DNA of 64,000 nucleotides from Camellia lanceoleosa (GCA_025200525.1 CM045770.1:134940200-135004199); one strand, 5' to 3'; positions 12,901-26,600 are shown, numbered from the stretch's first letter. Numbers and translations: made by a program. The notes: generated from the sequence alone by a model not told the origin.

Positions 12901-13280
12901 GTCTATGGATTGCTCGAGCAGTAAAAGTTGTGCTCGAGCGAACTATGCACACAATACAGATTCACAAACTTCAAACATACATAACTCTCTCGTCTGGACT
13001 CCGTTTAGGGTAGTTCTTGTGTCCAAATTGAAGCCCCAGAAGTAAGATTTCTAATGGCTCTAGCCTCACACCAAGAGTCAAAGTGTGGAGAGAGAAAATG
13101 ATAAAAAAGTGAAGACTACTCAACAATATCTATTCGAATTCGGAGTTTTTGATCCAATCTCGACCAACCACTATGGTAACACCTCAACCAAGACTCAAAT
13201 ATCGACTAAGAAGACTCAAAACTATGATAATTGAAGAGTCAAATATAATTCCATTATACCAAGAAGCACGGAGTGCTACA
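9921..13280 (-). mobile_element. Solo LTR (minus), TSD gtttc, with nested hAT MITE
   Basis: Read on the minus strand it starts TGTAGCACTCCG (at 13280) and ends GGGGCGTAACA (at 9921). It is flanked by gtttc at 9916-9920 and 13281-13285. Removing the nested 858-bp hAT element and its 8-bp TSD leaves about 2.5 kb, matching the other solo LTRs. It shares their landmarks in the same order: CTCGAGC motifs (about 12830-12950) and three diverged repeats with the core GCTTTAC (10808, 10900, 10994). It inserted in the 5' leader of the antisense PMD gene. Confidence 0.8.
11684..12541. mobile_element. Non-autonomous hAT-type element, 858 bp
   Basis: The ends are imperfect terminal inverted repeats: TAGGGATAACAATTTG on the left, and TAGGAATGGCAACAGGG when the right end is read in reverse. 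TAGGGnTGnCAA-type ends are typical of hAT elements. Eight-base duplications flank it (aaaaggag at 11676-11683, aaaaagag at 12542-12549; 7 of 8 match). The interior is markedly GC-rich, with runs of CCCCG/CGGGG near both ends and a pyrimidine-rich middle. No transposase is seen. Confidence 0.75.
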
Positions 13281-13285
13281 GTTTC

Positions 13286-14401
13286 TTAGTATCAGAAGGA
13301 GATGAAGAGTTTGCTGAAAGAAAGAAGTGGTGAAGAGAGAGTTTGAAAAAGCTTTAAGTAGCTTTGTGTGGGGCCCAAATAAAAATAACAAATTGGATAA
13401 ATTGAAGGGGGCCTGTGAATTATCAGGAAGCCCAAAGAGGTTAAAAAGTTTTGGGCCTAGAATTGGACAATAGGGATTTGTGGCTGTTAGTAAGCCTAGA
13501 ATAAAATCATTCACAACAAAAGGTTTTTTTTACCTCGAATGAAGTGATGCATTGTTGGTGCTAAAATTTAGAAATTTTTCATCGACAGACAGATTGCTGA
13601 CATTGCAATACTGGTTAATGCAACTGACATGATCTAAGGATGACGTGGCAAGCCTGGTTAATATGGCTGACATAAGGATGTGTTGAAGATAGAAGAATAA
13701 GAAAGATGGCGGTAGAAAATAAAGAAAGAAATAAAAAAACTCAATGAAATAGTTTCTAAAATGTTGTGATAGATATGCAGAGAGGCAGAAAATTAAGGAA
13801 AATCAAAACCAAAAGCTAGAAGCCAAGTATAAAAGAGAGCTGGGTGAAGAGAAAATGGGCAACACCCCCATCAATCACCCTCGTTAAAAATTATTTAGGA
13901 GTAGTTTTAAATTAGCTATTTTAGGAGTAGATTAAATAATTTTCTAATCCCCGATTGTCTTCTCTCTGTCGAGTGTTGTATTTTTTCATTTATTTATTCT
14001 TAATTAAATTTTTATAATTAATAACAAGTGACAATTTAATTAAACAAATATATATTCTATTATGTTCGGTTTCATTTCTTCTCCATTTAATTATCTCAAG
14101 AAAAATTCTTAATCTAAACTAAATCATAAAATCTGATTTTGTTATATTTATTTAAAATTGAGAAAAGTTACGATTCGTGAAATTTTGTTTATGAAAATGA
14201 TTATAAAAGGTTTATAGCTCTTGAATTATCTTGATTAGTGTGTAATACTTTATTATAAGTGTAATATAAAAATTACAAAACTTTCATTATTATTTTATTA
14301 TACTTTATTATGCATGCTGCCGCTGTTTAAAATTTATTTAAGTCGATCGGTCGACTAAACCAATTTTTTTTTTTGCTAACAGTTGTATTTGAGAGGTTGC
14401 A
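13286..14401. other. Probable remaining end of the gypsy element (5' leader of PMD gene, then LTR-like DNA)
   Basis: Bases 13286-13340 continue the leader of the antisense gene beyond the solo LTR. Further right there is no credible coding sequence. A TATA-like TATAAAAG at 13828 in a GAGA-rich context on the plus strand suggests an LTR promoter. TG starts after purine-rich tracts occur near 13412 and 13552. I could not place LTR boundaries because the partner LTR lies outside the window. Bases 13900-14400 are AT-rich with nothing else recognisable. Confidence 0.35.
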
Positions 14402-14601
14402 GTGTAACGTTGCGGAGAGAGTCGTGTCAAAATTGGCTCACTCATTTCTTCTTTTTCTTCTTCCTCACGATACGACTTCCCATCAATTAGGCGTCAACGC
14501 AGAAAGAGAGAGAGATGATGATGGTGACGATCATAGTGGTGAGAGTTGAGAGTTGGTCTTCGCATTCAAAGCAGGCACTGTAATAAAATTGAGAACACAT
14601 C
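14402..14601 (+). promoter_or_regulatory. Putative 5' leader of the TPR/J gene
   Basis: A CT-rich stretch and a GAGAGAGAG tract precede the gene, typical of a plant 5' UTR. The leader holds a short upstream ORF (14515-14583). Three in-frame stops between the upstream ORF and the ATG at 14602 exclude a longer N-terminal extension in this exon. Transcription start and promoter were not identified. Confidence 0.4.
14515..14583 (+). CDS. Upstream ORF, 22 codons
   Basis: Three consecutive ATG codons open a 22-residue ORF (MMMVTIIVVR...) ending at TAA 14581-14583, 18 bases before the main ATG. It is in the same frame as the main ORF and is separated from it by the stops TAA, TAA and TGA. It could lower translation of the main ORF, or mark where an originally longer N-terminus decayed. 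There is no evidence of translation. Confidence 0.35.
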   Translation: MMMVTIIVVRVESWSSHSKQAL

Positions 14602-17600
14602 ATGTCAAATTCCGCAGCTCTTGAAGCCTGTGACAGGTGGAGACTCAGGTGATTCTCAACACTTTCACTCTTCGAAGAAATATATATATATATTGTTTAA
14701 TTATTTCTCAGCTCTCTTTGATTCTCTGTTTTTTCGGTTTTTGGTTTTCCTTTTTCAGGAAACTTTCTAAACTAGTTTAGTGAACTGTATCTTTAAACTA
14801 ATTATATGAAAGCTACCTTATTTTTAGAAAAAAATGGTTAATTATATTTTTCAAAAACTCAAATTTTATTTGTTAGTAAAGTTTCAAATTGAACAGTTTT
14901 ACATTAAACTTAGCTTTTGTATTTTTGTTTCTGAAAAACACAAAATCATTCTGTGTTTGGTTTGATTTTTTTTTTTAGTGAATATTTTTAAATTTTAAGT
15001 AATTTTTTTACTTGGACGATATATTTAAATAGTAAAATATTTGTCAAAGAATATTTTAAAAAATTAATAAATATATAAAAATATGAAAAATATATTAAAT
15101 TTTCATATTTTTTTGGTATTTTTTGGTATTTAATATATTTTTTAAAGATTTTTTTTACAAATATTATATTATTTTAACTATATTTATGTTAGATGTGTCT
15201 AAAGATTAAAAAAAAATAATTTAAAATATTAAAAAAAATTATTAAAAACATTAAAATATAAAAAATAAAAAGATAAAATTTTTTGAAAACTGTTTTCCAA
15301 AAATCAGGACCAAACAAGCTTTACTGTTTTTGTTGTTGGACATTGTAATTATTGCTGTTTTTGTTGGGCTGAACAGTGAAACCCATCAAGTTGTTTACTC
15401 TACTGTTTGATAGAACAATATGATTTTTGTATCAGGGGAAATGAAGCTTACAAACAAGGTAATCTGTCCAGAGCTGAGGAATGTTACACAAAGGGTGTGA
15501 AGTCTGTTCCTTGTAATGACATATCAGGATCCTTATGCCTTGAGCCTCTTATGCTGTGTTATAGTAACCGTGCTGCCGTACACATGACTTGCAAAAGGTT
15601 TAGAGATGCTTTAGGAGATTGTCTGGTGGCTGCTACTCTAGATCCTAACTTTCTCAAAGTTCGACTCCGGGCTGCAAAGTATGGCCTTCCTTTGTGCTCC
15701 CACACACATATTTTGTGCGTATACTTTTTGGGCTAATTTGGTTGTCCCAAAAAAAATGTGAATTGGACCATTTCAAAATTAACCCATTAACCAATTAGAT
15801 GGTTAGATGAATTTGGTGGTAAACATAAAGCTCAAGAATCTATTAATTCTACTTCCTTTGTGAAAATTTAAAATCAGCTTATGTTGAATTACCTAATCTA
15901 TATTTGGGAGAGCTAAAAGCTATTCTAGTTATTCTAAATGGAATAATTCCATTTGTGCAACCCCATGGTCCCTCAATGAATGTATGTGGCATATATGGCG
16001 GACTCACTTCATCATAAAAGGTTCCCTTTTTCGTTATTGTTTTTTGTTTTTTGTTGTTTTTGTTTTTTACAAGAGGAATGTACGTTTTGCAATGAAAACA
16101 GTGTGACAAAAGTTGCTAATTTTCCATTGTGACAAAACTCCTTTTCATTGCTCTTCGTGTAAGCTTGTTGTGGTGGTTGGTGTTTTGGTCACGATAAACT
16201 TATTGGGATGAGCTCATTGTGATGAAGGAGCAATGATTTGTCACAATAACCTTTTTATGATGAAATTTTGACTTGTGACAAATCATTTCATGGTGAGAAC
16301 CTTTTTCTATTGTAGTGATCATGCATAGGTCGCTTTACATGTTGCTGACAGACATTGTTTATAAGTCTTTTTTGTTTATTTATATTTTCTTATTGTTTTT
16401 TGTTAGCAACATTTTTATTCTGATTTTTGTTTTTCTAGTTGTCATCTTATGCTGGGAGAAGTTGAAGATGCGGTGCAATATTTCAGCAAGTTCAGGGAAT
16501 CTGGGGGTTATGTATTTTTGGATCGAAAAGTTGTTTTAGAAGCTGCCGATGGGCTACACAAGGCTAAGGTATCATTGTTGTAGTTTTGGATTTTGGTGGT
16601 ATCAATGTCATCATCTTTGATAATTCTCTTTTACAAACCATTTCACTACTCCTTTCATCAGTTGATCCATTTTCATGTAGATTTTTGTCCACTTGCTATT
16701 TGTAGAATCCAAAAAAGAAATTATAGAAGAAAGGGCAATGGGAACGTAGATATACACATATTTCTTATCTATTTAAAGATGTATGAGTAATTATGTTTGT
16801 CTGCCTGTGTATGTGCATGTCATGATTCATAAATGTAGTTCTAGTGAAATGACTAGGAGATCCTTTATAAGTATTTTGAAAAATGTTATTTCTTGACCCA
16901 GATTTGAGTTTCTCTTTTTCAAGCCAAGTTGGGACATTGTTATGAACAATACATTTATGCCTAACTTGTTTCACATTACAAAAGCTTTCTTCAAATTTAG
17001 TAGACACTTTTCAAGCCAGATGACAGATGGGACATTTGTAAGTTTTCTGTATTTCTGTATATTCAACTGTATGTTTGATTATAATCAGACCTTAGATTGT
17101 ATAGCCCTAACTCCGAAACCAAAAAGGAAATACAATGCATAAGACTCTAATACAATCATGCCTCTAATAGGACTCTAATATAATTTGTAAGATTCACAAT
17201 ATATTTCACAATATACTCTCACACCCCCGCTCAAAGTCAAGGTATTTTAGCAGAAAATACTGAGAGTTTGCTAAGAAAACACTGAGAGTTTGCTAAGAAT
17301 AAACTGAAATTGAGCAGTAGTGTGAGTCTTGGTGAAGAAGTCCGTAAGTTGCAAAGCCGAAGGGATGAAAGGAAGCGAGATAGAGGCCGACTGTAGATGC
17401 TGGCGAACAAAGTGACAATCAATCTCAATGTGTTTTGTCTGCTTATGGAAGACAGTATTGTGGGCAATCTAAACAGTACTGTGGTTGTCACAATAGAGAG
17501 AGGTTGGAGAAGACTGAGAGACACCGAAATCAGACAAAAGACAATGAAGACAAACAATCTTAGCAGTGGCATGAGCCATAGCACGATACTCAGTTTCGGC

Positions 17601-20600
17601 AGTAGAGTGAGTAATGACTGATTGTTTCTTGCTTTTCCAAGAGATCAAGGAATCACCAAGAAACATATAGAAACTAGACGTAGACTTGCGATCAGTAACA
17701 TCACCAGCCCAATCAGAGTCAGCATAGGCCATCAAGTCCAAAGAGGAAGTAGAGGACAATAGTAAGCCCAGAAAGATGGTATCTCTGAGATAGAGAAGAA
17801 TGCGAACCAAAGCAGCCCAATGAGTAGAGCGAGGAGCAGAAACGAACTGACTAACCACATGAACAACATAAGCAAGATCAGGGCGAGTGACAGTCAGATA
17901 AACTAAACAACCCACAAGCTTGCGACATAAAGTGGGATCATCCAGAGAGACACCATCAGTAGAGTTAAGTTTCACATTAAGCTTAATAGGTGTATCGGAA
18001 GCCTTAATATTGGTAAGACCATCACGGTGAATGACTTCATTAGCATACTTAGTCTAAGACAGAAAATAGCCTCTTGGAGAAGAAACAACCTCAATACCAA
18101 GAAAATGCTGTAATGGACCCAGATCTTTCATTTCGAAGATGCAGAAGAGATGCTGTTTGACCTCAGAGATAGCAGAAGAGTCAGAGCCAGTGATGATCAT
18201 ATCATCTACATAGAGTAAGAGAGAAACAAAACCAGCCGATGTATGTCTCAGAAATAAAACAAAGTCGGAAGCAGAAGGATGAAACCCAAGCTCGGTAACA
18301 GCAGTCTGAAAGCGATCATACCAAGCATGAGGAGATTGCTTTAGACCATACAGAGCACACCAAAGATGACAAACTTGGCCAGAGGAATAGGAAAGGTTAG
18401 GAGGAGGACGCATGTAAACTTCCTCAGTAAGATGGCCATTAAGAAAAGCATTCTTAACATCCATCTGATAAAGAGGCCAAGAACGAATAGCAGCGACAGA
18501 GATCAAAGTACGGACAGTAGTCATCTTGGCAACAGGAGCAAATGTCTCCTCATAATCAATACCATATTCCTGAGAGAAACCTTTGGTAACCAAACGAGCT
18601 TTGTAGCGCTCAAGAGACCCATCAGAATGACTCTTGACTTTGTAGACCTATTTGCAACCAACCAAGTTCTTACCAGACAAAGGAACCAGCTCTCAAGTAC
18701 TAGTTTTTTGTAGAACAGACAACTTATCCTCCATAGCGTGAACCCAATGAGGATCCTGTTTGGAGGATAACGCGCTCGAGTAAGATATCGGTGTTCAAGT
18801 ATCAAAGTCGTTAGAAGCAGGAGGAGCAGTAGTAGGGGCAGAGACAACCAGTGGAGGAGGAGCCTTGCGACGAGAATAAACTAATAACGGAGGAGGAGAA
18901 GAAGCTGAAGGAGGAGAAGTAGCCAAAGGTGAAGTAGGAGGAGAAGATGGAACAAGCTCAAGAGGAACAATGGAGATGTATTCATCAGACGAGACCTCAG
19001 AAGGAAATGGGTCAATGTGAACCAAATCCTCTTTGGATACTAGAGCAGTGAGAGAGGGAAGCTGAAAGTAAGGCAGATGTTCAAGAAAAGCAACATAACG
19101 GGAGACATAAAAGTGACGAGAGACAGGATCGTAACAACGGTAGCCTTTCTGATTAAGATTGTAACCCAAAAAGATACACAAGACAGACCGGGCACTGAGT
19201 TTGGTCCTATTTTTACGAGGATGGAGGACAAAACAAGCAGACCCAAAGACACGTAGGACGGAATAATTGGGAGTTAGGGCTATATAATCTAAGGTCTCTA
19301 ATATAATCATGTCTCTAATAGGACTCTAATATAATTTGTAAGATTCACAATATATTCTCACAACATTAACTAAGCGTTCATAAGATCAACTCAAGTCCTA
19401 TTTTTTTTTTTTTTTTGGCTAGGCCCTCAGAAAGTGTTGCTTTAATGCTTCTCCTTACAAATTGATAAAGTTTTTGCCAGTTGAGATATTCTGGATTAGT
19501 GGAAGATGAAGAAGAATTGGCTGTGATAACATTTTTTAAGAAGAGTAATGTAGCCATCAACGAAGCCAAAGAAATCATTACAGATAAGAATAGAGTTGAG
19601 TTGATCTTGCCAAATGTAGGTACAAAGCCAAACAAGTATAGATTAAGTCCTTGCTCCTTTGGGACCTTTGATTTTCACTTAAACATAACTAGCAATATTG
19701 CTGATGGGAAGAGAAAAAGAAGAGGAAGAAGAAGGCATGGAATCTGGGAAAAGTAGGATAAGTTATCTTGAGAGAAGTTACTGTTATGGATTGTATGGCT
19801 CTGATACTGTAAAGCATTTAGAGAATTTGTTCTAAGGCAAGTATTGTGTTTTGCCCTTGACAAGTCCAACCACTTGCGAAAATTATATAATTAGACTTAC
19901 ATAAAATTACATATCTGTACCTTGCACAATATGCATAGCTGAAAATCTAGAAGGACCTAAAGGGAACACACATAGATATATATAAGGAAAGAAGCTAGAA
20001 TTGCTCTTGAATTGATGTGATATGATTTGAAGAATATTGGGTATGAGCTCTAGCTGATCTTACTCCAAAACTCATGCTGTATGATTTGCTGGATGGGTAT
20101 GGCATTGTTATGATTTGTGTGATCTCTTTGGATTCCTTCATTAACCAAACCAACCCAAACCAAGTCTTAAGTCCCATCAAATGGGTCGGCGATATGAATC
20201 CTTCTTCTCCATTTGACTCCATCCAAGGCCATATCATTATTCAAATTAAGGAGATTCATATCTCTATTTACTATACTAGCTCACGTTAATCTAGGTCTGT
20301 CCCTTCCCCTCACACTTCCATCTACCGTTACTATGTCGCATCTCTTCACTACTGCCTCTGTTGGTCTCCATTGTATATGACCAAACCATCTTCATTAATC
20401 TTCAATTTTTCAAACTTTGTGCAGTATATAATTGATCACATTGCTGTTATGCGTCCTTCTTGAAATTACTAAATTAACTTTTTATACCTTTAGTTATTCT
20501 ACAGTTTCCTTCTCTGTGTGTGTGTGTGTTGCAGGCTTCTCTATGAATAACTAGATAATCCAATGTCTAATATGGTGATTGCAGAAAGTGGCCAATTGTA

Positions 20601-23600
20601 TACATCAATGTGCTGAACTCTTGAAACAGAGAACTTCCGATGCAGCAACTAATGCGTTAGCAATAATTGATGATGTCTTATCAATAAGTTTGTACTCAGA
20701 GAAATTACTTGAAATGAAAGGGAAAGCTCTTCTTATGGTTTGTCTATGCATCTCACACAACTATTTTTACTTGATTTATTAAGGCCGTGAAATTCAATAA
20801 ACTCCCATTCCTTAAAACTTTGATTTGTATGTCTGAAATTTCGGTCTCAGCATTGGCTTTATTTCTGGTGGCATCTAGCAGCTGCAGAAGTATGAAGAGG
20901 TGATTCAGTTGTGTGAGCGGACTCTTGGTTGTGCTGAAAAGAATTTCCCCATGGTAGGTGCTGGTAACAATTTACCTAAAGGGAATGGTTCTCAATACAA
21001 TAAGCACCCGTCTGTAAGGCTGTGGAGGTGGCACCTCATGTCCAGGTCCCACTTTCAATTGGGGAGGCTGGAGGTGGCTCTCGATTTAATTAAGAAGCAC
21101 GAGCAATTGAGATGCACTGAAGAGAAGTAATACGTAATTTTTATCATACACCACATTTTCTGGTCTCCAGTTAAAATTGGGCATTACCTTCTTTAAACAT
21201 TTTTTAAGAAACTAATCTAATTTTATGCTCAGGTATCAAAGCAATGTTTTGGGTTCATCCATGCTATTTGCTGCTGCTATACGCAAACTTTTACACTATG
21301 AGGTATGCTGCCAATTTTTTATTTGTGACTTGGATTTGGAACCATAATTGTGTAAGGCATGAAAAAGGTGTTGGAGGTGTGGGGGGTTGAATAGGGCTTT
21401 TTAATTCTTCTTAACTTTTGCCCAAATTGCCTTCTCTTTAATTGATGTAGTTGTCTTGCTTCTTTCAAGAAGATTAGTTGTTAAATGAATTGACATAGTG
21501 AAAAGGATTATACTTCAAATTATTTCAAGGGATACATTCAACAGTTTTGCATTAATCTCATACATTCACAACATGATCACACAAAATAAATGCAAGTAAT
21601 GTAAAGAGAATGAACACAAGGATTTATAGTGGTTCAACATACCCCTTGTGCCTATGTCTACTCTCAGCCTACCTTTCCGGCATATTCTAATCTCCATTAA
21701 TCAACAATAGGTTTTCCCAATGTTTAACTCAAAATCTTTACAACTCCACTTAAATTTTGTCTATGATCACCTTCACCCGTTATACTCACAAAACAAACAA
21801 TAGGGTTTTCTTGGCTCATCCCAAAACCAACAACCACCACCAATTCACAACTTCCTAGTACTTAAACTAAGTTTCTTGTGAAGAACTTCTTAGGATGTCT
21901 CTATATGAGTAGTTTGTCTGTGGTGAATCGTGTTTTACACTGAATGAAGCTAAGAAGAGATTTTCTACCTATGATAATGAATTTTATGTAGTTGTACAGT
22001 CTTGCACCATTAGAGGTGTTATATTCTACCCTAGTAGTTTGTGTTATTTTTTGACCATCATGCACATAGACATATTCACTCTCAGATTATGCTTGGTGCT
22101 TGATATGTTGGATAGGTAGAATTCTTCTACGAGTACACTATTGTTCTTAAGTGCCACATTAGTGTTGAGAACAAGCTTGTGAATGCTCTTAGTCAAGCTA
22201 ATGTTGTCTTACAATCCAAAAGTGTCCATGTGATAGTATTCAAGAAGTTGAAGGGTCCTGGTTTTGGCCTTTGTTTTAAAGAGGTTCGAGATAGTAAATG
22301 TTGTGAATGTGTTAATCTTATCATTTAGGACAATTATGTTTTTAGAGGCACTAGGTTGTGCATTACTTGTAGTTCACTTAGGGACTTCCTAGTTTGGGAG
22401 CTATATGTTGGTGGTCCTGCAAGCCATTTCAGTAGGGAGTCTAGGGACAAGACCGTAGCTTTGGTGGTGGTGGTTAGATTTGAAGCTTTGATGCATTTTG
22501 CCTTGGCCTCGCCTCAAAGCTGGCATTGAGGGGATTCTCAGTAAAGCCTTTTGAAACTGTCTTTAAGACCACCTTGTAGCCTAAAGTCAAATAATAATTT
22601 AATGGAATAATAGACCCCCTTTAATTTTAAATGAATATGAAAATTCAGTTTTCAACAGTGAGTAACAATTTCAGCCTCCCATTTGGAACTGTGATGGGTA
22701 GAAGCTTTATCTTTTTTAGTGCCTGCATCTATTTTCTATTGACACTTGATGGATTTAAAAATAGCCTCCATAGAACCAATCATTGAAGGAAAATCTTTCT
22801 TTGTACTCTCACAATCTTTTAGGAAGACCTCTAATTTTGATGGAAGCTCTATGTTATTGATATGTGGCCAAATAATTCAACATTGCATGAAAGTCTGATA
22901 TTAATCTCAGGTATCAAGTTGGTAAAGGGCATTTTGACAGTACAACAAGGATTTGTTGCAAAATGGATTGGATGTGGTTGGAAAAAAGTAAAATTTGGTT
23001 GTCTGAAGAGAACTAAGGTCTATAAGATCTGTTTCAGTGATTTGAAGTGCAGTTCATGAAAATAACAAGAAGTGGTCATTTTTGGAAGAAGATTTAAGTT
23101 TTGTGTAATTAGATTATATGCCCATTTAAATTTATGTGGTCATTATTTATTTTTTAATGTCATTTATTGTAAAGAATCGGTTGATCCTTTTTGAACTTTT
23201 GGTAATAAAGTTGCTTTTGAACTTAAAAATACACACAGTACATAACATGTGTGACATGCTTTCAAAGAACTCAGTTGTGTAGGGGTTGTGGCATGCTATA
23301 CATACATCAAAATGTGTTTCTTCTTGGTAGAATCTATTCTTCAAAAAGGTGGAATTTTGCGGCATCCTTTTCTAGCACTTAGCCAAAAAAATAGTCTTCC
23401 TTTTCTGGCAAGGTTAAAATTTTATGCTGTTCATATTTATCTATTTCTTTGGATTCATGGTTGACTTGTTTTGCTTTTTTAGTCACTCATGTAATTGCAA
23501 CCCTTGATGCTTTATGACAAGGTTGGTGTTCTATGTATTGAACAAACATTGTGTTTTTCGATTGTCTCAATTCCAGAAAGCTGGGAATGAAGCACTTCAT

Positions 23601-26600
23601 GCTGGAAGGCATACGGAAGCAATAGAGCATTATACTGCCGCTATATCAAGCAGTACTGAATCACGTCTCTTTACGGCTATCTGTTTCCGCAAGCGTGCTG
23701 CTGCCCGCCAAGCTTTGGGCCAAATTTCTGATGCCATTGCAGATTGCAATCAAGCGATAGCTCTTGATGGAAATTACCTGAAGGTTTGCCCAAAATTCTG
23801 TGTACCTCTCTTATGTAGTGTGCTGGCCTAGATGTTTTCTTTGTTAGAATTTGGAAAGACATTGATAAATTATTTTCTCGTGTTATTTTTCTATCTTACT
23901 TCATCTTCTATTTCTTTTTCTTTTCTTTCCTTTCTTTTTTAGTGAGCCGAGATAGTGTTTTTGTCAAGAATATCTTACTGCTTGATTGATGACTTAGATG
24001 TGTTACATGGACTCTTCTAAATTTGTGAAGTATCCATGCTGGACACTTTTACACTTGGATGAGGGTATTGGATGTGTTAGTTGTATATGCACCCAACAGG
24101 TATGACTAAGTGGTCAAGTCTACCATATATCTGTGTTAGACTGCATCCCATTTTATGCATAGAATGTTTTTTTGTTAGCTTGTAAGCATCGTTTCACCAG
24201 ATTAAGTAAAAGAATGATTTAGAAAACAGGAAATCTAGGCATGTCCTTTTGTCCTTGGACATGAGAATTAGATGAATCCAATATTCATGACACTTTCCCA
24301 CACCCGACACTAGTACCCAACTCCATGTAATATAGTAACTCGAGAAGTTTTTGTATTTTGTCACTAATGTGGGGGTGCTAGTTTTGGGCTTGGAAAGTGG
24401 GCTTTGAGCGTTCCCCATAGGTCTTGGGTCGAACTCAACCCCAAAAGCTAGTTGTTGCTGTAAGGGTGTGCTTATGCTTATATACTTCACATTACTTTCA
24501 TACCATGGTGATGTGGGACTTCGTTTCACACCCTCTCTCACACATAGCATGCTCACTCAGCAGCACTTGATGTGTGCAAGCCAATTACACGCACCCTAGT
24601 GACCCCTGGATAATCCGATTCGGATACTACGTTAGCTATTGAGGTAAGTATGTTCTCATGCTTATATATTGCACATTACTTTCATACTCAAGCGATGTGG
24701 ACTTCGCTTCACACCACTGTGAATTTATTTATTTATTTATTTTGTGTGTGTGTGTGTGGATCTAGGCCCAACATGACAATGGCCTCAAAATGTCGTGCTG
24801 GATCGAGGACACCTCTTGTGTGTTTTGGGCTGGGTTGGGGTGGAACTCCTTCTTAGACCTGCAAAATGCTTAGAACAGTGTTAGAATTATATTGCTAACC
24901 TTATTAAGATGGTGAGGGAGAGAGAAAATGCAAAGTAGTCTCACATTTGGCTGATTGCTGAGTTGTTATGTTCTTCTTAGAGGCAAAATGGTCAAGATGT
25001 TACCATATAGTAAGTGCACAGTGAGCTGGAAACTCAGAAGAGTTTTGGGTCACTTTCGGAGACCACTGGTGCATGGCTGAGCAAACTGTTAGTTCGAAGA
25101 GTTTGAGCCAGGTTTCTCCAGCAAAAATGGGCTTTTTGGTGGCTAGTTAATGATGGAATAAAAGCTGGAATATTCAGATTGCAGGGGGAGTTCATTATAG
25201 AAGCTTCTAACTAAATAATGGAAGACTTTTTCTTAGAGCTCATTGATGGTGTTTATGATGCTCAAGATGATGCGTACAGAGGGGAAAACTGTCCCCTTTA
25301 AGAGAACTAGACACCTGTTTAGTAGCATTTAATGGTTACAATATGATCTGGAAGGCTGTATAGATTGTTGGTGCATAAATTTCAACTGAATTTAGGATAA
25401 GGTTCCAGGTTCAATGGGATGAGGAGACCCTAAAATTCAAAAGTTTTTGAACCTATACAAGTAAGTGACACGTTTAAAAGACGATACATTCAATCAGACG
25501 ATGGCACATGCAGACCCTACGACAGAGAAGCTGTTGGAAACCAACTCTAAAAAGATCGATATGATCCTTTGAGATACATGATAAGATACAATAACATCGC
25601 TTTCAAACAATGATGTTACTCAAGATCTTCAAGCTTACACAATTTATAGAAAAAAAGATCTCCAAGCTTACACAAATCAAGTAACATGCGGAGTCTACGA
25701 AATTCAAAGGATGATGCGTTCAATTAAAGGATAACACGTACAGAGCATAGGGTAGGAAAGCTACAGGGGATATCTAGAAGATCAATATGGTCAACCATAT
25801 TTGAAATACAAGATAATTTAAATTTAAATTATGTTTTCATAAAATTCAAAATTCAAATTGAGGATACGAGTCTCTTATCATTTGCATGGCCTCCTATAAA
25901 TATGAGGACTATCACACACATGAAGGGGAGAACCAAAAATCTAGGAGAGGAGAATTGAGAGAATTTGAAAGCTGAAAAATTGAGTGCTACAGAGAAAGTT
26001 TGAACCCAGAGATTCATGAAGAGCAACAACACAACAGTCAACACTCAACACACATAGTGTGATGGCTTGTTATTTATATGTAAGTGGTGACCAGTGATTC
26101 AATGGTAAAACCTTGGCCTAATAACCAAAGGTTAGGTGTGTATCCAATCTTTTCCCTCCCAAACACACATTAATGTGTACCATTTGGGCGTTGTTTATTT
26201 TATTTAAAACTCTGTATTTTCGAGGCTTTGAATCCCCAAAACTTCAATGAAATCATTCTTTTGTTTAAATTTTCTTTTGTCAATTATTTCTTTTTGGTTC
26301 TTCATTAATCAGAGGTTCCATTTGTTCAAGTGAGTAATTAACGATTTGGAACCCAGTTTGGAAATAGGAAACTATGTTTGTGACGTGAATTTCAAAATGT
26401 GTTAAAACATTTCACATTTCAAAATTTGTGTCTACATAGATCATTGTCAAGAATGGAAAAGAGGGTCTATCCAAAAGTAGTAATTTGCAGGTGTGCAGAG
26501 CTGAAAAGGGGCTGATATTGACTAAAGGAACTTCAACCAATGAGAAGCTGCCAACCAGTATGAGACCTGTCTTATGTCAATACTCAGAGGTCGAGGTAGC

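Larger units (their letters stand above)
16569..20584. other. Intron 3 (4.0 kb) carrying a copia derivative and a LINE tail
   Basis: Donor GTATCA and acceptor TGATTGCAG. About 2.3 kb is the antisense copia derivative (17037-19362), and a LINE 3' fragment lies near 20130-20405. The rest is AT-rich. The host exons on both sides keep phase, so the insertions are tolerated if spliced out. Confidence 0.75.

Noticed and set aside
2355..13280. 2355-4933 and 9921-13280 as the two LTRs of the gypsy element
   Set aside because: They are in opposite orientation with different TSDs (ggcat, gtttc), and both interrupt the PMD gene.
23514..23831. Independent TPR protein of 105 codons
   Set aside because: It is exon 7 of the TPR/J gene with intronic sequence at both ends; splice sites and phase join it to its neighbours.
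26085..26165. A tRNA gene
   Set aside because: Only the A and B box-like parts are recognisable; the acceptor and anticodon stems do not form, so a SINE head is more likely.
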